A stretch of 60,000 bases of DNA from Hydractinia symbiolongicarpus. Lineage: Eukaryota > Cnidaria > Hydrozoa > Anthoathecata > Hydractiniidae. The translations under genes and the position numbers were made by a program. The DNA lies in the NCBI RefSeq assembly GCF_029227915.1, contig NC_079884.1:20710001-20770000 (forward strand), read 5' to 3'. The notes below the pieces were generated by a model. That model saw only the letters and a list, made by a program, of their open reading frames with translations. It did not search any database and was not told the DNA's origin. Numbering within the stretch: position 1 is the first letter of the stretch; each line of letters starts with the position of its first letter. Below, piece after piece: positions 51,898 to 60,000 of the stretch.

Positions 51898-52739
51898 CAA
51901 GCAAAGCATGTTGTTACTCCGGAAGAAGCGGAAAAATTAAGTCAAATATACTACCAACCAGAACATATTGGTTGGAAGAAAAGAGATCAAACTACTCGCT
52001 GAAAACTCTGGTCTCTCAAGGAAAAAAATTATTTATTGGCTATCTCGTCAGTTGCTCTGGCTCAGGCATACTAAGTGTCCGAAAAAGATCAGTTATCCCC
52101 ATTTCACTGTTACAAAATCCTAATGAGATCCACCAATTTGACTTACTCTATATGCCACATGATACAGTGTATGGAAATACGTACAAATATATACTCACAG
52201 GTATCGATGTAGCTTCGAGGTATAAAGTCGCAAGGCCCCTCAGGACCAAGAAAGCCAGCGAAGTCACTAATATGCTCAAGGATATCTTTAAAGCAGGACA
52301 TCTCCGATACCCAAAGATTTTCCAGGTGGATAATGGCTCAGAATTTAAATTAAATGTGAGTACCCTGTTAAAGGCTAAGGGTGTCGAAATAAAACGTACT
52401 ACTACTAAGTATCACCATACTTTCACGGCGTTCGTGGAGTCGTATAAAAAGGTACTCGCGGAAAGATTGTTCAAGCCCCAAGATGCTCAGGAGCTGGTCA
52501 CTGACGAACAGAGTACCACATGGGTTAAACACCTATACAACATTGTAAAAACCATGAACAACACCATGACGGCTATGATAGATATAAAACCTTCAAAGGC
52601 CATTAAACTCGATAAAGTACCGCTTGCGAAAAGCGATGAATATCCTAATGAAATCCTCCCGAGCATGTTAAAAATTGGTAACATTTCTCGATTTTTGTGT
52701 GTTCATAACACACAAAACCACGCGCCTCTAATCTTCTAG
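51894..52739 (+). pseudogene. Element C g10: Polinton-type DDE integrase, N-terminal frameshifts
   Basis: The catalytic core is open and complete in its triad: Asp in IHQFDLLYM (codon 52140), Asp in FQVDNGSEF (codon 52329), Glu in FVESYKK (codon 52437), spacing D-x35-E as in retroviral-type integrases. ILTGIDVASRYKVARPL is the typical beta-strand core. The N-terminal HTH-like region is split over two other frames (EEAEKLSQIYYQPEHIGWK and then EIKLLAENSGLSRKKIIYWL), so at least two frameshifts precede the core. The usual C-terminal chromodomain-like part is missing. This enzyme joins element ends to host DNA. Convergent with g11. Confidence 0.85.
52693..52717. terminator. Hairpin between convergent g10 and g11
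   Basis: TTTTGTGTGTT, loop CAT, AACACACAAAA. Lies at the 3' ends of the integrase and BRO genes. It may act as a 3'-end signal for both strands. Confidence 0.5.
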
Positions 52740-53530
52740 TGCCGGATCACCAAGGGCATATAAATCGTCTCGAGTAAGATCAATAAGCCTGAAGTGAAAT
52801 ATATAGCGCTCCATATGTTCTTTCTCTTCGAACCTATTAAAAGCATGCATCCCATTGGGATTATCTATAACGACTATCTCTTCAGACTCAGGATATTGAG
52901 CCCTGATCCATCGTCTTTTCTTTAAAATACCACGGCGTTGAACGCATGCACAGTAATACGGAAGATGGTGGTACTTATCGTCTTCCGGTGTTGTATGTTT
53001 GCGAAAAATCATAATAACATTATCCTTGCCCGCATCATTGGCATGTGGTACATATCTTTGACGGAGTCCTGCAATTTCCAATGTTCGTAGGTCGAGTTGG
53101 TTTTCTCTCTCATGAAGATTCTCCAGAAGGTTTGCTATAGTTACGTCCCTATCCTTCAGGTCATCGCTGAGTATTGCAAGAGCTTGATGATGCTCTTCGA
53201 TGGTTTCTTGTAATTTTTCAATCCCTTTCGACGCCAGCATTCTCATAATTTCAAGAGCCTTTGGTTTTCTTGAATGTACACAAATCTAAAGAGCACCGTC
53301 CAAAGAGATGAATACATCGTGAGCATATTTTCCTTTGGCCCGGCATGGTATGCCGGGTCCTGAGCATTTAGCTCCATACGCGTCTTCTCCGTTATATTAA
53401 GCGCTCTACAGGATGTTCTTATATCAACAATACCCAAGAACCTTCCAAGATCTGCACGTTTAAACATTGGTTGGCCTTGATTGTTTACCAATATCTCAAT
53501 GGTAGGCAATATGTTTAAGGTAAGTGACAT
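52728..53530 (-). pseudogene. Element C g11: BRO-N + DUF3627-like DNA-binding protein, one frameshift and one stop
   Basis: Start ATG at 53530 (MSLTLNILPTIEILVNNQG). BRO-N core QPMFKRADLGRFLGIVDIR at about residues 20-38. A one-base shift (about 53,330) and a TAG (about 53,287) break the middle, after which the frame is open from MRMLASKGIEKLQETIEEHH through a coiled coil (about 53,060-53,200) to the C-terminal domain with HHLPYYCACVQRRGILKKRR, QYPESEEIVVIDNPNGMH and NRFEEKEHMERYI, the DUF3627-type pattern. BRO proteins bind DNA and influence transcription in large DNA viruses. It is downstream of g12 on the same strand. Confidence 0.8.
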
Positions 53531-53536
53531 TTTATT

Positions 53537-53728
53537 TTAAATAATGGTTCCAACCAGAGTCCATATCATTAGGACAGATATGAAAAAATACTTAGTATTC
53601 TTTTCCCTTTCGAGTGCATCGCTTAGCTCTTTGTCAAGAGCCTCTAATTGAGATTCCAGATAGGGTATTTTGTCCATTTCTTCGTGACAAGCCTCGAGCT
53701 GATTTTCTAATATTCTGATATATGACAT
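53537..53728 (-). CDS. Element C g12: tail-anchored coiled-coil protein (63 aa)
   Basis: MSYIRILENQLEACHEEMDK begins a heptad-type coiled coil covering residues 5-45, followed by a C-terminal membrane helix (YFFISVLMIWTLVGTII) with almost nothing after it. The ATG directly follows the stop codon of the ATPase (GAATAAATG). Intact. Topology would leave the coiled coil in the cytoplasm or on the virion side of a membrane. No family recognised. Confidence 0.6.
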   Translation of the reverse strand: MSYIRILENQLEACHEEMDKIPYLESQLEALDKELSDALEREKNTKYFFISVLMIWTLVGTII

Positions 53729-54328
53729 TTATTCTAGAACACTCCAGACCCTAGGGTGTTCCAATCTAATATACAAACAGGCATGTTTGGATTTTTTCAA
53801 CTGATTCTTTATAGGCTCCCAGTCGTTAGTTATGTTTGTCTCTTCGTCAATCAATTTGAGGTCCAATCTTTCGTGCGGGTACCAGAGGAATAACTGCTTC
53901 TTTTGTCTCCTCAGATTTTTGGGAATTGAGGTATACGATTGAGTAAGGAGCCAGAGACTGTGCTTACGATGTCTAACAGATACCGCGAGCTCTAGCAGGG
54001 GTTGCCTGCGTTTATCCATGGATTCATCAGCGATCATGTCATCTACGACGAACAGAGTGGCCTCCCCAGCTAGGAGGTTTGATAATTTGCCTATCCATTC
54101 AAACAATTGATCCTGCGGTTCTATCAAAAACACATAATCGTCCTTCCAAAGCGATGGTCTATCGAGGTAAGTGACGTTCCATCGGAAAGTAGGGCAGAGT
54201 ATAACGATATTGTGGAATTGTCCCCTGTACTTGTGCTCAAGCAGGTCCAGAACTCTTTGAGTTTTACCGCAGCTTGTCGGGCCGGTAAAAATAGCCGTAT
54301 GAGGTTCTTTAACAATGTCGTCTAGCAT
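53729..54328 (-). CDS. Element C g13: A32-like genome-packaging ATPase (199 aa, intact)
   Basis: Starts MLDDIVKEPHTAIFTGPTSC at an AATAAATG junction. Walker A is GPTSCGKT (residues 16-23), Walker B is TLFVVDDM (91-98) with the two acidic residues, and LWLLTQSY (125-132) is the sensor-type motif typical of the FtsK/HerA-like A32 family. Length about 200 residues is normal for Polinton ATPases. It pumps DNA into a preformed capsid. Its intact state contrasts with the decay of most neighbours. The copy in element B (31863-32193) is only the C-terminal half; element A lacks it. Confidence 0.88.
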   Translation of the reverse strand: MLDDIVKEPHTAIFTGPTSCGKTQRVLDLLEHKYRGQFHNIVILCPTFRWNVTYLDRPSLWKDDYVFLIEPQDQLFEWIGKLSNLLAGEATLFVVDDMIADESMDKRRQPLLELAVSVRHRKHSLWLLTQSYTSIPKNLRRQKKQLFLWYPHERLDLKLIDEETNITNDWEPIKNQLKKSKHACLYIRLEHPRVWSVLE

Positions 54329-54374
54329 TTATTCTTCACGTATACCACGTGGTATATATGAAACTTGTAGGTGC

Positions 54375-54988
54375 TTACTGAGAGATATGTCGATGACCTT
54401 TTACCATGTTTTCATCCGCCCACAAGGGTTGCATATTAGTGTAGTGGAGCCTCGTTAATTGTACTTCATCGCTGGGATATTCTCCATTCTCCCTATACTT
54501 TAGTGGCACCTTGTGGTCAAACTGCCACTGCCTCCGGTTTCCCCAGTTCATTCCATCCCTGAATTGAGCCTGGATATGCTTCATGAAGGTAACGATATCG
54601 CAACCGGATACTCGGTGGACGCTATCTCTGTATCATGGTTTAAAGCATAGTGAATCCTATTTAGAATGAGGTGATATTGATACCCAGGGAAATCACATAT
54701 GGGACAATTGTTCCCCCGTTTTTGATGCAGACATTTGGTTCTACCTCCTCGTCCACAGTCCTTACATGTTAATCTTATCCTACCATGTTCGATGCATATG
54801 CTTCCACCTCCACAGCCCTTGCAGCGGGATAACCGCCAACCATGTTCGATGCATCTACTGCGTTCTTGCGATTCCTTCTTTTTATCCAGGCATTTGATAC
54901 AATATTTCGTTTGTTGCCCATTCCCCTTGATCCTGAAATTGCTTGAAGATAAAGAGTGATTACACTTCGAGCATTTGGCGTCTTCCAT
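54375..54988 (-). pseudogene. Element C g14: HNH endonuclease with zinc-knuckle repeats, one frameshift
   Basis: Start MEDAKCSKCNHSLSSSNFRI, a C..C/C..C finger, then four short zinc-knuckle repeats of the type RCIEHGWRLSRCKGCGGG. The frame then shifts near 54,600 into CDIVTFMKHIQAQFRDGMNW, QFDHKVPL (first His/Asp of the HNH motif) and LTRLHYTNMQPLWADEN (Asn-containing second half), ending at 54375. HNH nucleases with this N-terminal repeat type are known in mimiviruses, phycodnaviruses and their mobile genes. It cuts DNA; a homing or defence role is possible. Elements A and B lack it. Confidence 0.8.
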
Positions 54989-55039
54989 GTTGTTTTTGTG
55001 TATACCACAAGGTACACAAAAGTTTTCGCTGGACTATTA

Positions 55040-55284
55040 TTCTGTTTTGGAGGCATCATAGAACGCTTGTACCAGTCTTGCTTTATCGCATAATCATCAA
55101 ATAAGATCGCACCAGTCATATATCCAGCGAGCTTTAATCCATCCTCCATGTCCATTTTTGCACCTGGTCTAGAAACACCCAGCGCCTTTTTGGCACCTAA
55201 TGCCAATACGATGGTATATGATACCAGTCTGACAGACTCCCACAGACTATCAACGACTTCCTTCTGATACTCTTTGCTGCTCAT
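55040..55284 (-). pseudogene. Element C g15: small membrane protein (about 80 aa)
   Basis: Start MSSKEYQKEVVDSLWESVRL at 55284 after CTATAAATG. Two hydrophobic segments (LVSYTIVLALGAKKALG and LKLAGYMTGAILF) flank a short polar loop. The frame remains open past 55,040 into the HNH gene, probably because of a one-base change near the original stop at about 55,040, where GAATAATAG is found in another frame. Function unknown. Confidence 0.45.
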
Positions 55285-55297
55285 TTATAGTATAGGC

Positions 55298-55639
55298 TTA
55301 TCGCATATGAAAAATATCAATCTCAAGCTTTGAAGGTTTTTGCTGAACCGTTGGTGCATGTGTTTCGGTAATCTGTTGGATACTCGCAGGCTTACGGATA
55401 AAATATATTAAACCTCCAATACATGCGAGGATAATAAGGCCTCCACCAATATATACTTCACTTCCCATGGACTTGGAGGTACCTGTGGTAGGTTCTTGAC
55501 CATCCTGCGAAGTACTTTTGCCCACGTTCTTCATCAACTCAGCCTTGTTGTTCCTATTCCACTCGGCCAACTTCCTGCCAGCAGCAAAACGACCTTCGTT
55601 TTTCTTAGTGATTACTTGATTAGGTTGTTCAGTGCTTAT
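55298..55639 (-). pseudogene. Element C g16: single-pass membrane protein, start codon lost
   Basis: Open from about 55639 to the stop at 55298. The expected ATG is replaced (AAATAAGCACTG in place of AATAAATGAGC-type junction), probably by a small deletion, and the next Met is at 55570. It has a basic N-terminus, then one membrane helix (VYIGGGLIILACIGGLIYFI) and a polar tail. Same layout as 32194-32524 in element B. Confidence 0.55.
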
Positions 55640-56035
55640 TTCTTATAACCACCAAGATACCTTAATTTACTAATATGTGGAATCACTATTAAATCATATG
55701 CTTGTGGTGGAAATCGGTCTTCTGCCGGTGTTAGAATTGTCACAAGAGGTATTCTATTGGAATCACCATATATTAAGATCCAATCCGTATACGGTGACTT
55801 TAGTCTGTTTTTATTTTTTGAATCTACTATCCTACTCCATTTGTCAAAGAATTCACGATTGCCGATGCATATCTTTGATAGAGTATTTCCCACTGTTTTC
55901 TTGTTCTACATCAACCTTATTTTCATTCAATTTGGACTTTGAGATCTGCGTATGATTTATCGTGTGGGCTGCAACGAGCAAGGCTGCCAGGAATCGACCA
56001 AAGGCTGTGTAAACGAGAATACCTAAGTCAGTCAT
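55636..56035 (-). pseudogene. Element C g17: about 130-aa protein with N-terminal helix, one frameshift
   Basis: Start MTDLGILVYTAFGRFLAALL at 56035, overlapping the stop of g18 by ATGA. After about 60 residues the frame shifts (around 55,870) into GNTLSKICIGNREFFDKWSR and then YTDWILIYGDSN, LVTILTPAEDRFPPQAYDLI and ISKLRYLGGYKK. One N-terminal membrane segment and a soluble rest. Function unknown; a remnant is in element B (32560-32770). Confidence 0.5.
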
Positions 56036-56385
56036 GCTCTCCCTAATAATACGATCTTCCTTATGTCTCTTCTCAAACCTTCAGGGCTATCGAGGGTTAC
56101 CACGTTGCCTATAGCCTTCGTGTATAAGCTAATAGCGTGACACGAAAGAGCTCTGGCAGTATTCTGCCCCCTCTCAACCAACTTGCGTTCAGTAAAATCA
56201 TTGTATATTTTCTCGATAACCTCGGGTGATGCTTTGTCCAGGAATGCCTCAGTATATTTTTTCGCTAAAAATTGAGGCTTGGATTTGCGAGCATCCTTGA
56301 GAGCTCGGCGCTTATCTATAGGTTGCTCAACAGCCCCCGCTGGTGTATCTACAACATTGTCAAATATTTCTGCTAATGAAGACAT
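56032..56385 (-). CDS. Element C g18: uncharacterised protein (117 aa, intact)
   Basis: I chose the ATG at 56385 (MSSLAEIFDNVVDTPAG), nine bases after an AATAAACAGTATG junction, over the upstream in-frame Met at 56409, because element A starts at the same place. The protein is helical and basic (RRALKDARKSKPQFLAKKY, IVLLGRA at the end) with no membrane segment. It overlaps g17 by four bases (ATGA). Position directly after PolB may hint at a replication or terminal-protein-like role, but there is no motif to prove it. Confidence 0.55.
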   Translation of the reverse strand: MSSLAEIFDNVVDTPAGAVEQPIDKRRALKDARKSKPQFLAKKYTEAFLDKASPEVIEKIYNDFTERKLVERGQNTARALSCHAISLYTKAIGNVVTLDSPEGLRRDIRKIVLLGRA

Positions 56386-56510
56386 ACTGTTTATTATATA
56401 GGAAGGCAATTATCAATATGTACGACCCGGGCAAGCGTTGTTATTTGATCCGCCTGAACGATCATCAGCTCTATTTAACGCGATCTTTGTGACTTCCTGG
56501 GTGTATAAAT

Positions 56511-59500
56511 TTAATTAATACAACGCCAAGTTTTGTTAATATCGATGCCTTTCTTCAGACATTGCTCATAGTCCTCAAAAGTGATACATTTTTAGTCACA
56601 GCTCTCTTGACACCTTTTGCTTTGCGATCACCCCCCTCTTTAGTGAGACTCTTGTATGCATAAGCCTTAGGTCTCAAAGTTATAAAGGAAGACATGATTT
56701 TGCCATCGAGTTCATCTTTCATTAAGCCGACGACCTTCTTGTTCTTCCCGATGGGGAGAGGTCTGTTGTCATCCTTCGTATAGGCACTTGTGTCAAAACG
56801 TGCCTCTACATCATCGGCAATGTCGCGGTAAAAATTCTCCGTCTTGATGTGATAGACGAAGCTGTCCGTGTCCATATAGCACAGTTGTATTTTACTACCA
56901 TATTTTGGCTGCATGTAATCATAGTGAAATTCGTACATGACGGTTTTTGACTGATCTAAAATAGCTTGACCAATATACACGGGCTTATTCATCTTAATAC
57001 CCGTCCTACCCATCTCAATACCCATGAGAAGCATGTGCCGCTCTTGAAATTTGGTTGCATGGTCAGCTTGGTATATGTGGCTTCATTCGTAACTAGCTTG
57101 ATGTTGCGGTGATTGCGGATGTTTTCCATCGTCTTTCCAAAGACCGAGAGATTCATAAGCTTATAAAAATCCTTCTCGAACTCGTTTTTGACGGCCGTTC
57201 TAAGCCTCGTGTTGTGATCAATATAGTCCCGGAGCCAAGCACTATTTTTAAATTGAATAGCACGGTGGACCTAGGTTAATATGCTTTAGGGCTTGATGTA
57301 GAGCTCCGATGTGTACCACGTATTTCTTCTTATGTTCGAGATTTGGTATTAGCTTCTCAACTCTGTGAATCATCCTACGCTCCGGCAGGAAAGGAAGCTC
57401 GTTGTGTTTGTCGTGGAGCTCCTTCGGGTAATCAACATCGACCTCCAGGATATATCCATGTTTGTTATCAGATACCAGCTTCCCGATCTTCTTTTCATTG
57501 ATTACCTCAATATTCGACACCCATTTAAAACCATGGGTTGGAAGGGGTTGAAGCATGGTCCAGCCATAGAGATTGTTAGCATCGAGATACTGCAAGTATG
57601 ACGACTCCTTATCAGGATCGTATTGATCATCCATATACTTGTTATTCGCTTTCGCGTAGCGGTGTACAGCCTGGGTTATACCACCTCGAATACCCTTTTC
57701 AAGCATCAATAACATATTAGGATCTGTTAGGAGCTCCAGCTTTATTTCTGTTTATTTCAACGCTGCTTTCCATGCTAAGCCGGGTGCGCTGTAGAAATGG
57801 GCAGGATCGAGCTTGTAGTTCTCCTGGCACACTCCTCGAAAGCTCAGGAAGATGTCAGTCAATAGAAGGACATCCGTCACTAAATAAGCATCGTGGTAGT
57901 CACCAATGGTAGTCTCTGGGCCCTTTGGAATAATAACATTCCATACCTTCCGGGCATGAACATAATCGTGATCGCTTATACCATTCATATAATAAATTGC
58001 TATAGAAGGCATCCTTCAATGGTAGCTCAGTATCCTCGAATCTTCGCCAATCATTCATATACTCGTATGGATATATTCCTTTCCTCAACATGACCCGGTA
58101 CAAATCATCATCACTGAAATGGTAGCTCATGGCTGGTGTATTGGCCTTAACTCGATCCTTGTCGAGCTGCTTCGAGGTATTTGATTCACAACTGCTGCAC
58201 CAAAAGCTTGCTACATACTCATCATCGATGCATAAAAATTCCAGACATGTATCAGCGCACTGCTGGCATTTCATGCCTGCCGTATTCGTACCAATAAGGT
58301 TACTTGCCAATTTCTCCAATGAGGATGCCATAAATCTACATGAATCTATGAATCTGATTTCGATCTTTTTATAAAATTCACCGTCACCATACTCCATACC
58401 TGCAATGGGTACCTTGATTTTAACATGAAGCTGATGTACTTCTCGGTATTCTCGGCGATGCATCCTATATCCTGAGTGTCATATTTTTCACCAAGCTCAC
58501 GTATAAATAAGTGAGCATCGTACCCTGATAGGTTGTGAAATATGACTGGTACATGATTGGGTATTATATACTTGAGGTTGCAGGTATTGTGGACTGCTCC
58601 TCGAAACAGCCCTGTGTAATGACAATGATCCCGAAGTTTTCTATTTTCATCGTTGAATGGCTTCATGCATATATGGCAGGTGCCCGCAGCATCATACTCA
58701 TTCCTCTGCTCCTTTCTTTAATGGTAACATAGGCTTCTGGGGAAACAGCGAGTAAAGCCTTTTTACCTCGCCTTCTACGCATCCCTCACCCCTGCACTTA
58801 TACAGGGGATCAGGGACCTCACCATATGAGAATGTTGAATATGTTGCCCACCCACATGGCTCATGGTAATTTAGGGTCTTTGTATCCCGAGCATTCTCTT
58901 TCATCGGGATCAGTAGACTTTCAAAATCCGCATAGATGGCGAAGGGTACTTTGAATTGTTGCTGACCATCTTGATAATATAGCCACTTCTCCTTTTCGCT
59001 GGGCATCGTGATCTTTACCATTGTCTTTGCAGTAGGTATAATGATTGTCTCTTGATTCTATCGTTTGAAATCCTTGTAAACAACTCATACAAAAGTGCAT
59101 TTTGCCGTGGTTTTTTGATATCTCGCTACCTAATAATCGAGAAATATTTTTGATGGTTGTATAATGATTTTACTTATTATCGGTAAGCAATAGCAGATTA
59201 GCCTGCTTCTCTCTTTCATTAAATGTTGATCGCCGCAAGATATTAAAACTCTTCCTCGTTACATACAAAACGTTCACGGCAATATCGGGATTGTTTCTTT
59301 CAAATTTGTTGATGTCCTTGATGCATGTTGGAAATTCAATGCCTTGCCAATTATATCGATCCACATATGGCCGGAGCTTGCTGATTCTTTGAGGATCTTT
59401 TGATAGATCTTTTGATATATCCTCATGATGCAAGGCGGCTACTATAGCCCATCGGAAGCATTCTTCATCATTGTTATTCGGGTTGATGATGGCTTTCTTC

Positions 59501-60000
59501 GTAGCGATCCACTTGGGTGTTTCGATGTATGAGGAGCCTCGCGTTAGCTTCAGCTTATGAAAATCAACATCTAAATGCTGAATGCGACCTATGTTAAACC
59601 CAGATTTGGGTAATGCAGGATTTTCTACATGCGTTCTGATTTGAGTAAACATCGTATCCATAATTTCATCTATGATGGTACCTTGGAATACAGATGTCAT
59701 ATTGCTGTGGAATACCTTGTCTACTTCGATAAACTCGTTTGTACCATCAATGGATTTCCTCCATAGGATGCAGAGGGAGCATTGAATTTTCGCAGATCCC
59801 ATTTCTTCCACTTGGTTTTCGATGAGTTTTTTCACATGTGATCGAATCATGTCCAAGTAAGCATTAATATCTGTTCCATCGATGCCAGTTATGCGGTAAC
59901 TCCTGAATGTTTTGTGAAGAGCATGCTTATATTTCTGGGGCTTAAAATCATGCTCCTTTTGATCATCCTCTGCATGATCCTCCTTTGCCTCCTCCTTAAC
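56511..60000 (-). pseudogene. Element C g19: DNA polymerase B (broken, N-terminus beyond window)
   Basis: The frame is open from the right edge down to 59170 (N-terminal region with GRIQHLDVDFHKLKLTRGSS, DEECFRWAIVAALHH, DPQRISKLRPYVDRYNW). Then broken frames: a Cys-rich finger and HNLSGYDAHLFI (58,510-58,545), EIRFIDSCRFMASSLEKLAS (about 58,330), GDYHDAYLVTDVLLLTDIF (about 57,880), NNLYGWTMLQPLPTHGFKW (about 57,545), [19 protein letters not shown] (motif B, about 57,120) and YMDTDSF (motif C, about 56,858-56,880). It ends at the TAA at 56511-56513. At least seven frame changes or stops, so the enzyme is dead, but all polymerase motifs are legible. Confidence 0.92.

Noticed and set aside
1-60000. 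tRNA or rRNA genes, CRISPR arrays
   Set aside because: None recognised on reading both strands; no tRNA-like cloverleaf or regular spacer array was noticed.

Overview
The window looks like nuclear DNA of an aquatic invertebrate, most likely a cnidarian. The non-transposon background is AT-rich, and the one recognisable host-type gene family is spliced with GT/AG introns and encodes a PAN/apple-like domain, a short Cys-rich module and an F5/8C (discoidin/fucolectin-like) domain. Several of the transposon protein families are ones I associate from memory with cnidarian predicted proteomes. No search was run, so the taxon is an inference. Almost everything else is mobile DNA, much of it nested.

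The backbone is three decayed copies of a large virus-like DNA transposon of the Polinton/Maverick type. Element A runs from 1 to about 13,250, with PolB at its left end on +. Element B runs from about 22,650 to 34,370, and element C from about 46,390 past 60,000; in B and C PolB is at the right end on -. Element C is the most complete, and I number the shared genes from it: g0 DUF4116-like repeat protein (seen in A and B), g1 Cys-rich, g2 about 195 aa, g3 SAP/Rho_N-like, g4 membrane protein, g5 probable minor capsid/penton, g6 C-terminal TM protein, g7 coiled-coil membrane protein, g8 probable major capsid protein, g9 83-aa protein, g10 DDE integrase, g11 BRO-N + DUF3627-like protein, g12 tail-anchored coiled coil, g13 A32-like packaging ATPase, g14 HNH endonuclease, g15-g18 small mostly membrane proteins, g19 PolB. 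Together these would replicate (g19), integrate (g10), package (g13) and encapsidate (g5, g8 and accessory proteins) the element. Only a few reading frames remain open (g0 in A; g5 in B; g1, g12, g13 and g18 in C).

Layout: 1-5,915 element A; 5,916-9,590 a LINE inserted in it, itself carrying a Helitron-like repeat (6,066-6,809); 9,590-13,250 the rest of A; 14,085-15,935 a second truncated LINE; 16,878-19,650 host gene copy 1 (-) with two head-to-tail Helitron-like repeats in an intron; 21,602-22,620 another Helitron-like repeat; 22,650-34,370 element B, split by a 2.4-kb inverted-repeat transposon at 27,997-30,396; 34,506-37,948 a pogo-like transposon with a HIRAN-domain gene, sitting inside a damaged Tigger-like element that also has a HIRAN-like ORF; 39,110-39,490 a BEL/Pao gag relic; 39,945-41,692 Helitron-like repeats; 42,861-44,180 host gene copy 2 (+), inverted relative to copy 1; 46,390-60,000 element C.

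The observations I rate highest concern how the Polinton-like genes are organised. One divergent gene pair shares a 22-bp palindrome that contains both start codons, and two of its base pairs have changed in a compensated way between copies. Most genes start at an AATAAATG-type junction. Several convergent gene ends carry hairpins. Element B has a PolB of a different lineage in the place where A and C carry theirs. Two pogo-like transposons each carry a HIRAN-type accessory gene, and one of these has a PCNA-binding-like tail.
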